64,000 nucleotides of DNA from the NCBI GenBank assembly GCA_026004935.1, contig BPKC01000001.1:2181381-2245380 (forward strand), given 5' to 3'. Shown piece by piece: positions 7,178 through 16,318 of the stretch. The notes under the pieces are model-generated. The model was given only the letters and a program-made list of their open reading frames with translations. It was not told the origin of the DNA and ran no database searches. This stretch comes from Rhodothalassiaceae bacterium. Its GTDB lineage: Bacteria > Pseudomonadota > Alphaproteobacteria > Sphingomonadales > Rhodothalassiaceae. The first letter of the stretch is position 1; every line of letters starts with the position of its first letter. The position numbers and the translations under genes are program-made.

Positions 7178-8446
7178 TCACGACCTATCTGCCGCGACGA
7201 ACGAGTAGCCCGCCGTTGTGCTGATCACCAGAGATGTATTGCTTTTGGGCCGGGCCTCCAAGGTGATCGTGCCGTTCGTGAATGCGAGCTCACCGGGATC
7301 AAGGGCCTGCGAAAGCGACCCTTGCACTATGAGCTTCTGCCAGCCTGCGATCCATGATCCGATGTTGAGCGGCGTGTTGTTGTTGTCGGCGAGCCAGTAG
7401 CCCACAGATATCTTGGGGCTCGTCTGATCGGGCGTTACGGTCCAGCGGAATTCGACGTCATCAAGTCCGCCGACAGAGAGCTCGGCGTCAGAGTCGGTAT
7501 ACCACGCAAGCTGTTTGAAGTTTCCCTCCACCGTAGTGAGAGTTCCATGCTTGCTGCTTGGCTCTTGCACCCACTTCCATTCCGCCGCCGCGCCGAGAAG
7601 CTGTGAGAGGCTGATCGGCGGCGAGACCGGCACGGAGTTGTTGGCTGAGATGTCCGGCACATAGGTCCCGCCTCGGACATAATCCGTCAGGTGTGCAGGC
7701 GGATCGGAATAGGGCGTCTTGTATGGGCCGAAGAGGCGGCGGACATCGCCTCGCAGTTTGAGCGGGAAAGACGACGGCAGGTAAATCAGCGGAGCCGTGG
7801 AGTCCGCCTTCGTGGTGATTGACCACGTATCTGTTACTCCTCCTATGTTCAGCGTGGTGCTTACAGTGGTGCTGAAGGAGGTCGATGCGGTCATCTTCAG
7901 CCGCACAACATCGCCCTGATTGACGGTGCCGGACGCGGTTGTCCACGCCCCGTCATTGACCTGATATTCTCCGGAACCAGAGATGCTGATCGAGGTCGAA
8001 CCACCTATGCCGGTCACCGTGATGTAGTTGGAGTAGTGAGTCGTTTCACGCCCAACCCCCGTCAGATCAACGAAAGTGAATGGATCGGGCGTGGTATCAA
8101 CGACATTGACATCGACCTGAATCGTGGGGCGGGAGCTTGTCAGTGTCTCCTTGACGCATTGATCCTGCGCATTGAACATCCCCCACTCGTCAAAGGTCTC
8201 GACCCCGTAGATGTAGCTCCCGTCGGCGACGGTTTCGGAGTAAGAGGTCCGGCCGTTCGGAGACTGATGATTGGCAGTGCGGGTTTCCGACCAGATCGAG
8301 ACGCCATTACGATACACCCGCCACGTCCGATGCGGGTAATCGTAGGGCGACGGCTGGCACTCATTCAGGGGGAGCGAGGTATTTGTCCACGTGAGCGTCA
8401 CCGTATTGCCTGAGACGGAAGCGGCGAGATTGCTTATGCCCATCAC
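7178..8446 (-). CDS. Prophage tail-associated / receptor-binding protein
   Basis: This 422-residue, beta-rich, Ser/Thr/Asn-rich protein is the last gene of the late operon. Its start overlaps the end of the large fiber gene by 4 bp, indicating coupling. The N-terminus (MMGISNLAASVSGNTVTLTWTN) resembles a fibronectin-type strand pattern, and the remainder looks like repeated beta-sandwich domains. Codon use and GC (about 55-58%) differ from the phage head genes, as expected for an exchangeable host-range module. I do not recognise a specific family. Its role as an accessory fiber or tip protein is inferred from position and composition. Confidence 0.55.
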   Translation of the reverse strand: MMGISNLAASVSGNTVTLTWTNTSLPLNECQPSPYDYPHRTWRVYRNGVSIWSETRTANHQSPNGRTSYSETVADGSYIYGVETFDEWGMFNAQDQCVKETLTSSRPTIQVDVNVVDTTPDPFTFVDLTGVGRETTHYSNYITVTGIGGSTSISISGSGEYQVNDGAWTTASGTVNQGDVVRLKMTASTSFSTTVSTTLNIGGVTDTWSITTKADSTAPLIYLPSSFPLKLRGDVRRLFGPYKTPYSDPPAHLTDYVRGGTYVPDISANNSVPVSPPISLSQLLGAAAEWKWVQEPSSKHGTLTTVEGNFKQLAWYTDSDAELSVGGLDDVEFRWTVTPDQTSPKISVGYWLADNNNTPLNIGSWIAGWQKLIVQGSLSQALDPGELAFTNGTITLEARPKSNTSLVISTTAGYSFVAADRS

Positions 8447-11400
8447 AACCCTCCCGCCGCCAGTCTGGCTTCGATGGCATCCAATCTCGCCTTCTGCTGA
8501 TCGATCTGATCCTGCTGCTCCTTGATCGCCTCGATCAGCAGCCCGACGACCGCGCCGTAGTCGATGGTCAGGATGCCATCGCCACGCTCATGCACGACCT
8601 CGGGAAGATAGGGCTGGACCTCTTGCGCTATCAGGCCGATCCGATCAGGTCCCTGCGGATTACCAGACACACCCTTCCATTGGAATTTGACGCCTCGGAG
8701 CTGAAGCAAAGTCGAGAGGGCATCCGTGATGGTGCGGATATTCGTCTTCAGGCTTTCGTCTGATGTGGCAGTGACCTCCACGCCTGTGATAGTGCCTTGG
8801 ACGTCAAGAAGATCACCCTTCAGTATGGCAGTCTTCCTGCCGGCCCAGCCGCTGCCCCAGTTGTCCGGCGACGAGTTGACTTCGAGCCCGCCTTCAGCGT
8901 TGATATAGACTGCTTCTCCCGTCTGGCCGGTCGCGTAGCTGTGGGACTCACCGGCGTTGATGACGACCTGCTGGCCGCCAGACGCCGCCCCGCCGCGGAT
9001 TTCCTTGCACTCAAGAAAGGAATCGATGCGGGCTGTGCCGCCTACGTGAAGTTTGCTTGATGGCGACGACGTCCCGATGCCTACGTTGCCCCCGAGAAGC
9101 CAGCTCGTGCCGCTCGTGTGAAGTTGCACGCTGGTCGTGCCGGACGCCGCTTTCATGTTCAGCAGCGCGTTGCCGTTGGCGTCTGTCTGAAGTCCGGAAG
9201 TCCCGCCGCCGTTGTTCAGTCGGACATACCACCTGTTTGTGGTGTTGCCCGTGCAGTCGATCATGCCGCCGTTCAGGGTCAGGACGCCGCCGGTATAGGT
9301 GGCGTTGGAGTCTGCCCGCAGGAACTGCGAGCTTTCCAGTCCGTCCAATTTGTCCGCATCGAGCCCGGAGCCGGCCCCGTCATTGCCGGCGTGCCATACC
9401 AGATTCCAGTTGGAGCCGTCCCACAGCTCGATCTTTGTGGCAGAGGGCGTTGAGCCGCTGACGTAAAAACGAAGACAATCGACCGTCCCGTTCGCCGAAT
9501 TTGCTGACCAATAGTGGTGGCCAGCCCAAGCGGTGTGGTAATAGCGCCCGAACCATGTGCCGTTATATAGGACGCCGGAATACACAAAAGCGCCATTTGA
9601 CGTACGCCAGAGCGTCTTGTAGTCGGTTGAGCTTGTTCCGCTCGTATCGGAGCGCAAATCAAGCGGACCATCAATGCGGGCATCTCCAGCCACGTGGAAG
9701 GCCGCCGAAGGGGCGCTAGTGAAGACGCCGACCTTATCCGCCTTTAGCGTCAGGGTTGGAGTACCGCTTGTCGTATTCACCCTCACGGCCAGCATCTGCG
9801 AGCTGTTGCTGAACTGCGTGAAGAAGCCGTCGTCGGTATCGAACAGCGTAAGCTGACTGTGCGCCCCCCTGATTGAACAGTGTGAGGAGTCTCTATCTGG
9901 CGAGTTGTTGACCTGTAGCGCCCCGGCGCTCAAACTGACGACGCCCCCTTCCGCGTTCAGGTTAAGAGCGGAGACGGCCCCGTTGTTCCGGGCCATGATC
10001 TCATTGTTGTCGATGGCAACATTCGCTCCTGTGTCGGAACCGACCTGAAACCCGTGCAGAGTGGATGTGGCGCTCAGGTCGCTACCGGTTGTGATGCGCA
10101 ACCGCTCAACAGTCAGAGTGCCGGCGGCGCTGATGTCCGACGGGCTGTGCGTATGCGCCGCCGGCGTGAAGGTGCTGGGCTTGCCGGTCACCTCTGACCA
10201 TGTCGGCCAGCGTGTAGCCGTGGCGGGAGCATTGCCGTCATGCCAGACCTTGTAGGTCCCGGAGGGCGTCGACAGAGACCAGCGGTCGTTCGCCTCGTCC
10301 CAATAAAATTTTACGTTGATCTGGTTGCCGCGTTCGATCTCGATGCCCGCATCCAGGGTGGGCGCCGAGGTGTCCGGCAGGCCGGCGTTGAGCCTTACGA
10401 TGTTGTCGCCGATGTCCACCTGCCGGGAGCTGACGGTCACGAGATTGCCCGAGACGGTCAGATCTCCACTTACCGCCAGATTGCCGGTGATCGTGCCTCC
10501 CGTGACGGGAAGATAGGTTCCGCCCGTGCCCTGCTGCGCACTCGTGCCCGAGACCACGAAGCCGCCGCCGGTGTTGTCCGTCAGCGTCAGCTCGCGCCCG
10601 ACCGGCCGCGAGCAGGTCACCCGGTATTCCCACATCCCCGCGGGGACCGTTTCCGTGGCGGCGACTTCCAGGCCGTTTTCCGCAACCACGACGTCATAGG
10701 AAATCGTGATCGTCCCGCCGCCGAGCCGCGGCTCGGGGTCAGTCAGATCGATGCTGGAGACCTGGTACTGCCCGGCCCCCGGCGAGGTGCTCGTCTTGGT
10801 AAAAGTTGCGGTGGCCACCTGCGTCCATGTCGAGCCTCCCACCTGGCGGCGCTGGATCGTCAAAGTGACGGTCGAGGGGTAGGAACCCGCGGGCGCAGTG
10901 GTTCTGTTCTTCAGCGAAATCGTCGCCCTGGCCGTGACCGAGGACTGGACCGTGAGCTCAACCTGCTTGATGTCGTTGTCGTCGGCACAGGAGACGACGT
11001 AGGGGTTGATCCCTATTGGTGCGGATTCCGCCGCTTGCGTCTGCGCGAGGCCGGTAAACTTCGTGCCGTCGAAGACGAGATTGCCCGCCGCATCGTAGAT
11101 TTCGGGAGCGATCAGCTTCGCCTTGCCTGCAGAATCGACGCAGAAGGGTGCGTCCTGCGGCGTTTCCGCACCAACCCACAGCCGAAAGCCGGACCATACG
11201 GCGTCATTGCCGGAGATGTGGATGGGATTGGTGGAGCCGATTTCGACCTTCGTCGTTTTGCGCAGGGCGTCGCCTACGACGACGTCGGCGCTTAGGTCGG
11301 AGATCGCCGTGATCCGGTCCTTGAAGCCCAGCGCCTTTACGCCGAGACCACTTGCCGTCGCCCGCCCCAGCACGGTGCCGGTCGCAATCTTCAGCGTCCC

Positions 11401-12519
11401 GTCGTTCTGAAGCACGAGCATGTCGTTGCGGATCTTGTCCGCCGGCAGCGTGATGCCGCTATCCTTCAGATGCCCGGCGGCGATGTCCACGTCGTCCCGA
11501 TCCGCCAGCAGGCCGGTGTTGAGTGAGCCGACCTCGATCCATGCCGAGCCGTCCCAGCGCTTGAGGCGCTTCGCAGTGGTGTCATACCAGAGATCGTTGA
11601 GGGTCGGCTCCGCGGGTGCGCTCGCTTGGACGACGACGCGGCTCTTGGTTGCTCCGGCTTCCACGCCGTCCAGCTTGCTGCCGCGCACCGGGTCGAGCTC
11701 CAGCAGGTTCGCGGGCGCGCGCTTCACCCACTGGTTGCTCTGGGCATCCCACTGATACCAGACGGGCGGGATGCCGTCGCCAGGATCGTCGAGGATGAGA
11801 AGCTGGCCGTCGTGCGTGCCCTGGGCCGGCAGCTGCGCCACCGTGATGTCCTTGACGAGCAGCATCGTGTTGCTGACAGGTGTACCGTCGGGCAGCGTCA
11901 CGTTGCCGGTGCCCGTGCCGTCGTCCACCACGGCACCCTTCGTGGCCCCCGGCTCGGCGGGCCGCAGCGCCTCGACCGGCGTGCCGTCGGCGTAGGGGAT
12001 GTCGCCGGCGGCGCGGGGTACGCGGTCGCGGGCCTGGATGACGACCGGCGAGTAGCCACCGAGCGTGCCCTCCCAGGTCTCCGCGCGTACACGCCAGTGC
12101 CAGGCCGCGTCGTCCTCCACCGGCAGATAGAGCTTGGCTCCCCTGGTCCGTCCCTTCTCGCTCCAAGGGCCGGTCGCGCCTGGCGCCCGCTCGACCACAT
12201 AGACCGTGTCCGGCCGATTGTCGGCCGGAATGTCCCACTCCACCGTCACCCCGTCGGGCGACGGTGTCGTGGTGATCGTCGTGGGCGGGCTCGGCACGAC
12301 GCTGACGCCGCCCACGGTCACCGTGACCGGCACCCATGCGCTCGCCTGCCCGTCGGCGCCGATGGCGCGCGCCTCCACGTCATACGCCACGCTGCGGTCG
12401 AGGCCCGTCAGCGTGATGGCCGGCCCGTCCGAGGCGGCGAAGCGCCGCGTCCGCCACGGCGCGCCGGAGCCCGTGGGGCGCCATCTCACGTCGTACGCCG
12501 TGATCCTGCCGCAGGCCAT
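8443..12519 (-). CDS. Tail fiber with Fn3-like N-terminus and C-terminal S74 chaperone
   Basis: This 1358-residue protein sits directly after the tail-tip gene. The N-terminal 250 residues look like two fibronectin type III modules (ITAYDVRWRPTGS, PSPPTTITTTPSPDGVTVEWDIP). The middle is long, repetitive and beta-rich with several VWHDGN/VWHAGN repeats common in phage fibers. The C-terminus is an intramolecular chaperone of endosialidase (peptidase S74) that trimerises and self-cleaves: the ATSDESLKTNI cleavage region, then IGLIAQEV, LTIDYGAVVGLLIEAIKEQ and a closing coiled coil. The part from about 8.4 to 11.6 kb is lower in GC, suggesting acquisition of the receptor-binding part. The frame is intact. 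Confidence 0.8.
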   Translation of the reverse strand: MACGRITAYDVRWRPTGSGAPWRTRRFAASDGPAITLTGLDRSVAYDVEARAIGADGQASAWVPVTVTVGGVSVVPSPPTTITTTPSPDGVTVEWDIPADNRPDTVYVVERAPGATGPWSEKGRTRGAKLYLPVEDDAAWHWRVRAETWEGTLGGYSPVVIQARDRVPRAAGDIPYADGTPVEALRPAEPGATKGAVVDDGTGTGNVTLPDGTPVSNTMLLVKDITVAQLPAQGTHDGQLLILDDPGDGIPPVWYQWDAQSNQWVKRAPANLLELDPVRGSKLDGVEAGATKSRVVVQASAPAEPTLNDLWYDTTAKRLKRWDGSAWIEVGSLNTGLLADRDDVDIAAGHLKDSGITLPADKIRNDMLVLQNDGTLKIATGTVLGRATASGLGVKALGFKDRITAISDLSADVVVGDALRKTTKVEIGSTNPIHISGNDAVWSGFRLWVGAETPQDAPFCVDSAGKAKLIAPEIYDAAGNLVFDGTKFTGLAQTQAAESAPIGINPYVVSCADDNDIKQVELTVQSSVTARATISLKNRTTAPAGSYPSTVTLTIQRRQVGGSTWTQVATATFTKTSTSPGAGQYQVSSIDLTDPEPRLGGGTITISYDVVVAENGLEVAATETVPAGMWEYRVTCSRPVGRELTLTDNTGGGFVVSGTSAQQGTGGTYLPVTGGTITGNLAVSGDLTVSGNLVTVSSRQVDIGDNIVRLNAGLPDTSAPTLDAGIEIERGNQINVKFYWDEANDRWSLSTPSGTYKVWHDGNAPATATRWPTWSEVTGKPSTFTPAAHTHSPSDISAAGTLTVERLRITTGSDLSATSTLHGFQVGSDTGANVAIDNNEIMARNNGAVSALNLNAEGGVVSLSAGALQVNNSPDRDSSHCSIRGAHSQLTLFDTDDGFFTQFSNSSQMLAVRVNTTSGTPTLTLKADKVGVFTSAPSAAFHVAGDARIDGPLDLRSDTSGTSSTDYKTLWRTSNGAFVYSGVLYNGTWFGRYYHTAWAGHHYWSANSANGTVDCLRFYVSGSTPSATKIELWDGSNWNLVWHAGNDGAGSGLDADKLDGLESSQFLRADSNATYTGGVLTLNGGMIDCTGNTTNRWYVRLNNGGGTSGLQTDANGNALLNMKAASGTTSVQLHTSGTSWLLGGNVGIGTSSPSSKLHVGGTARIDSFLECKEIRGGAASGGQQVVINAGESHSYATGQTGEAVYINAEGGLEVNSSPDNWGSGWAGRKTAILKGDLLDVQGTITGVEVTATSDESLKTNIRTITDALSTLLQLRGVKFQWKGVSGNPQGPDRIGLIAQEVQPYLPEVVHERGDGILTIDYGAVVGLLIEAIKEQQDQIDQQKARLDAIEARLAAGGL

Positions 12520-12527
12520 GCCTCACC

Positions 12528-15053
12528 TCATCGCAGCTGCTCGCGACCGAACCAGCGCACCCCGCCCACGGGAGGCGTGTGGCCGGCGGGCGGCGGCACA
12601 TGCACATGTACGCTCGGGCTGGTGTCACCCTGATCGGTGCCGTCGTCATGCTGCTGGTCGCTGATCACCACGGTGATCTGGGGCGCACAGGGCGGCGGGC
12701 TGAAGCGGCGGCCCGTGATCTGGCTGGTCACCGCGGCAGGCGGATCGGCCCAGTACTGGGCCACCTCCGGCCTGTATTCCACCGCGCGGATGCGCGCGCC
12801 GAGATCCTCGATGGGTTCGACGGCGGTGATCAGCAGATCCATGACATCCCGCGTCGTCTCGCCGACGACGAGGATGTCGCCCGGGCCGACGCCGGCCGGC
12901 GGCGCGGCGGCGAGCGTGAGCGTGTGCTCGTCCACGATCGCGCTCACGGCCGCCGTCCACTCCGGCCCGCCGTCGCCGGGGCGGATGCGCACGCTGTAGC
13001 TGGTCTGCGGATCGAGTGCCAGCGTCTCGTCGATGCTCACCTGCTGCCCGGAGATGCCCGTGATCCGGCCCCAGGCGTCGCCCCACTCGGTCACGTCATG
13101 GGCCACCCGGACCTTGTCCCCCCTCAGACAGGTCAGCGCCGCCACGTCCGTCTCCCATTCATACACGGTATGGCGGAAGCGGGCCTGGGCGAGGTGGAAC
13201 CGCGCCACCTGCCAGGCCTGGATGGGGTCCGTCACGGCCTTGAGCTCCAGCGTCTCGAATTCCGTGGCCTCGGGGTCGCTGGTGGGATTGCCACGCGCAT
13301 CCAGCCCGGCGACGGCATGGCCGTCGTCCGGCACCAGAATCTCGTCCACCTGCCAGTCGGCGGCCGCATTTACGAAGCGCACCCGCAGCGCGTGCGGCCG
13401 GCGCGGGAAGGGGCGGGAAAGACGGAATCCGCGCATCTCCAGCGGCGTGAACAGCTGCGCGGTCAGCTGCTGGCCGTCGTCCCAGATCACCGTATAGCGG
13501 CCGTCCCGGATCGCCAGCGCGCCGAGACCGGCACCCAGCACCTCGTCCACCACCTCCCTGAGCGGCCGGCGCTGATCGAGAACCAGCGAGGCGCCAAGTC
13601 CCTGCTGGTCGCACCAGGCGGCGAAGGCGGCGAAGGCGTCGAGATCCATGCGCGCGGCCGGCACATGGATGCTGACCGAAGGTGCCTGGGTCAGCAGCCA
13701 CCAGGCGAGCCAGGCCGGATTCCGGCTGGCCCGGGTGGTCCAGGTCTGCGTCGCGGGATCATAGACCGGCACCTGCTGCTGCACGCGGCAGCTGACGGTA
13801 TCGAGCACGCCCTCCAGCTGGTCACTGGCGCGGATGCGCAGCGCGAGCTTGGTGGTCCCGGTGGTGCTCGGGTTGCCCTTTCTGATGCCGCGCAGCACCG
13901 ACCAGGCGAGATCGCCGATCTGATTGGGCGAATCGCTGCCGTCCCAGTCGGTCGCGATCCGCCGCACGCGCACGTCATACTGCCCGCGCGTCACCCCCCA
14001 GCTCACGGCGGCCGCAAAGGGGCGCTGATCCTGCCCCGTCACGCGCCACTGTCCGCCCGCGTATGCGATGCTGCTTGCGCGCGCGGTGACACCGGCGGTC
14101 ACCGTCCCCGGAGCGGGCGCTGCGGTCCAGCCCGTGCCGCCCGCGGGCCGGTAGTCGATGGCGAGCGTCACGGCGGGCCGCTTGCGCTTGCCCTTGTTCG
14201 TGAGGCCGAACAGTCCGCGCGGGAACAGCAGATCGAGGCTGATCTCGTCGACGTCTGGGCTCGTCGTGCGGATCACCTCGTCGCCGTCGGCGTTGAGAGC
14301 CGCGCCGATCTGCACCTCCGCGACGTCGTCGCGATAGAGCGTCGGGCTGGTCGTCACCTCCCACTCGACATCCTCGTATTGCGCGATCGGCGTGTCGCCG
14401 ATCTTGAGATCGCTCACCACGAGATCCCCATGCCCCAGATCCAGCAGCACATGCTGATACTGCTCGTCGCCGAGCGTCTCGGTGTAGGGGATCGCGGCAT
14501 GCGCCGGGAAGAAACGCATCTCGCCCAGCACCTGCGGGATCGGGCCGTAGGGCAGCAGCTGGTTGCGGCTGCCCGTCAGCTGATGGAAGCCGCGCGCCGG
14601 CTCGTCTGGCTTCGGCGGCGGCGGCGGGATCAGGGCATTGATGGCGAGGGCGCCCAATGTGACGAGGGCCCCTTGGATGAGCAGAGTCCCAAACCGGCCG
14701 GCCACCCCGAGGAAGTTGGCGAGTGTCGACCCATAGGCGTTCGCCGCCGCAATGACGGCAATCATAAGCACCGTGCGCAGGATCTTCTTGCCCGTGCGCC
14801 CGGACGGCCGGCCGGTCACCCTGATCACGGACTCCGGCCCCGGCCGCAGGCGTGTCCAGGCCTCGCGCGGCACCGCGCGACCGTCCACCTCCACGATCAG
14901 GGCGTCCGATATCCCCGCGCCGGCCGCCGCGTGCTGCAGCATTTCCATGATCGTCAGCCCGGCCGGCACCGGCACCACCCCCGCATCCGGCACCAGCGGA
15001 TGCGGCCTGAGCCACAGATGCTGCCGGCCGCACCGCCCCTCACAGCGCGACAT
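12528..15053 (-). CDS. Tail tip attachment protein J-like (host specificity)
   Basis: This 841-residue protein of the lambda-J/TipJ type forms the distal baseplate hub of siphophages. An N-terminal domain is followed by a hydrophobic patch (IAAANAYGSTLANFLGVAG ... LVTLGALAINALIPPPPPKP). Then come the conserved entry LTGSRNQLLPYGPIPQVLGEMRFFPAHAA and HVLLDLGHGDLVVSDLKIGDTPI, and hub domains with WLLTQAPSVSIHVPAARMDLDAFAAFAAWCD. The start overlaps the peptidase gene by 14 bp. No frameshift was seen. It is the bridge between tail tube and fibers, and with the fibers sets host range. Confidence 0.82.
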   Translation of the reverse strand: MSRCEGRCGRQHLWLRPHPLVPDAGVVPVPAGLTIMEMLQHAAAGAGISDALIVEVDGRAVPREAWTRLRPGPESVIRVTGRPSGRTGKKILRTVLMIAVIAAANAYGSTLANFLGVAGRFGTLLIQGALVTLGALAINALIPPPPPKPDEPARGFHQLTGSRNQLLPYGPIPQVLGEMRFFPAHAAIPYTETLGDEQYQHVLLDLGHGDLVVSDLKIGDTPIAQYEDVEWEVTTSPTLYRDDVAEVQIGAALNADGDEVIRTTSPDVDEISLDLLFPRGLFGLTNKGKRKRPAVTLAIDYRPAGGTGWTAAPAPGTVTAGVTARASSIAYAGGQWRVTGQDQRPFAAAVSWGVTRGQYDVRVRRIATDWDGSDSPNQIGDLAWSVLRGIRKGNPSTTGTTKLALRIRASDQLEGVLDTVSCRVQQQVPVYDPATQTWTTRASRNPAWLAWWLLTQAPSVSIHVPAARMDLDAFAAFAAWCDQQGLGASLVLDQRRPLREVVDEVLGAGLGALAIRDGRYTVIWDDGQQLTAQLFTPLEMRGFRLSRPFPRRPHALRVRFVNAAADWQVDEILVPDDGHAVAGLDARGNPTSDPEATEFETLELKAVTDPIQAWQVARFHLAQARFRHTVYEWETDVAALTCLRGDKVRVAHDVTEWGDAWGRITGISGQQVSIDETLALDPQTSYSVRIRPGDGGPEWTAAVSAIVDEHTLTLAAAPPAGVGPGDILVVGETTRDVMDLLITAVEPIEDLGARIRAVEYRPEVAQYWADPPAAVTSQITGRRFSPPPCAPQITVVISDQQHDDGTDQGDTSPSVHVHVPPPAGHTPPVGGVRWFGREQLR

Positions 15054-15474
15054 GGCGGTACACCCCCTCCAGCCGGCGCGCCCATGCCGGGCTGGAGATA
15101 TCCTCGATGCGGCTCGTCCCGCCGCGGCCGCCCGGTCCCGGCTCCGGCGCGTGCAGAAAGCGCCGCGCGTCCACCATCACGCCCATGTGCCGCGGCCGCG
15201 CGCACACGCGGAAGACGACGAGATCGAATGCCCGCGGCCGCTCGGCCGCCCTGAGCGGCCGCCAGTGCCGCGGCAGCCGGGCGGCGATCCCGGTCGCGAT
15301 GCCGGCATGGTCGCCGCCGCCGGCGTAGTCGCCCGCATAGGACGGCATCACGATCCCGGCCTGCTCGGCGAGCACCAGGCGGATCAGCCCCCAGCAGTCG
15401 ATGCCGTCGCGATCGCGTCCCAGATCGCGATACGGGATGCCGATATACCGCTCCGCCCAGTGCATCTGCATCAC
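15040..15474 (-). CDS. NlpC/P60-type tail peptidase
   Basis: This 144-residue cysteine peptidase is of the lambda-K type, thought to cut peptidoglycan during DNA injection. The catalytic Cys27 lies in GIDCWGL, His96 in RHMGV, and His108 follows in FLHAP, the usual Cys-His-polar order. A second Met at position 3 is an equally good start. The gene overlaps both neighbours by a few bases. It is distinct from the GTA peptidase at 38916, so the locus carries two tail peptidases from two different particles. Confidence 0.8.
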   Translation of the reverse strand: MMQMHWAERYIGIPYRDLGRDRDGIDCWGLIRLVLAEQAGIVMPSYAGDYAGGGDHAGIATGIAARLPRHWRPLRAAERPRAFDLVVFRVCARPRHMGVMVDARRFLHAPEPGPGGRGGTSRIEDISSPAWARRLEGVYRHVAL

Positions 15475-15950
15475 GCGAACATCCCCGCGCTGTTGCCGGG
15501 CGTGTAGGTCTGGGCCGGCACCGCCTGGTCCAGCAGCGCCTCCTCGTGGCCCAGCGTGATGTCCAGTGCGAGCGCGTCCGCCTCCACGCTGCGCACGCTC
15601 ATCACCCAGGGGCCCGCCTCCACGAGGTCCGGCTGGCTGGCGAGCACCACCTCGATCGTCACCGTCGGCGGGCCGTCCAGCGCCCGGATGGCGGCCAGCA
15701 CCTGCCGGTCGATGTTGTCCACACGCAGCCGCACCTGCGGCTCGGCGGCATCCGAATCCTCCGGCAGGACGGCCTCGAAGGGATAGGGATCCCAGGTGCC
15801 GCCGCTGCGCACCACGGGCTCGGTGTCGTTCGCGATGCGGATCGGCTGGACGAGCGAGGGATGGTCGATCGTCACCAGCACGACGAAGACCTCCTCGCTG
15901 TCGGAGGCGAGGATGGCCTGGGCGGCGGTCGGGCTCAGCACGCGCGGCAT
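15471..15950 (-). CDS. Minor tail protein, DUF1833 family
   Basis: This 159-residue protein has the family signature of an N-terminal VLVTIDHPSLVQPIRIAND strand pattern and a central RLRVDNIDRQVLAAI. DUF1833 proteins occupy the lambda-L position in Mu-like siphophages, between the M-like minor tail protein and the tail peptidase, exactly as here. It is probably part of the distal tail. It is intact. Confidence 0.72.
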   Translation of the reverse strand: MPRVLSPTAAQAILASDSEEVFVVLVTIDHPSLVQPIRIANDTEPVVRSGGTWDPYPFEAVLPEDSDAAEPQVRLRVDNIDRQVLAAIRALDGPPTVTIEVVLASQPDLVEAGPWVMSVRSVEADALALDITLGHEEALLDQAVPAQTYTPGNSAGMFA

Positions 15951-15960
15951 CGGCGGCTCC

Positions 15961-16314
15961 TCATGGCAGAATCTCGAGCGGCAGGCTCACCTGCCACCAC
16001 GGCCCGCCGAGCGGGGTGATCTGCGGCGGCGCGCGGAATCGCCAAGTGGCCGGCGGCTCCGCCGGATCGCGCCAGTCCCGCCACGTGAACGTCCCGGCCT
16101 CGCCCAGCGTGTCGCGATACCAGGTCAGAAAGGTCGCCAGCTCCGCCTGCGTCATCAGCATCTGCAGATCGGCTTCCTCCGCCACCGCCGAATACCGCCG
16201 GCGCTGCTTCGCCACGCCGGCCTCGAACGTCGTGCGGATGACGTTCGAAGCGCGCACAAACCGCGCTCCTTCGCGCAGGGGACGCTGGGGCAGACCGGCG
16301 GGCCAGCTCGTCAT
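15961..16314 (-). CDS. Minor tail protein (lambda-M-like position)
   Basis: This 117-residue protein lies between tape measure and the DUF1833 protein. Sequence such as LATFLTWYRDTLGEAGTFTWRDWRDP and the closing WWQVSLPLEILP match small distal-tail proteins that follow tape measures in siphophages. The fold assignment is by position and general look. It starts 5 bp after the tape measure stop. Confidence 0.65.
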   Translation of the reverse strand: MTSWPAGLPQRPLREGARFVRASNVIRTTFEAGVAKQRRRYSAVAEEADLQMLMTQAELATFLTWYRDTLGEAGTFTWRDWRDPAEPPATWRFRAPPQITPLGGPWWQVSLPLEILP

Positions 16315-16318
16315 CGCC

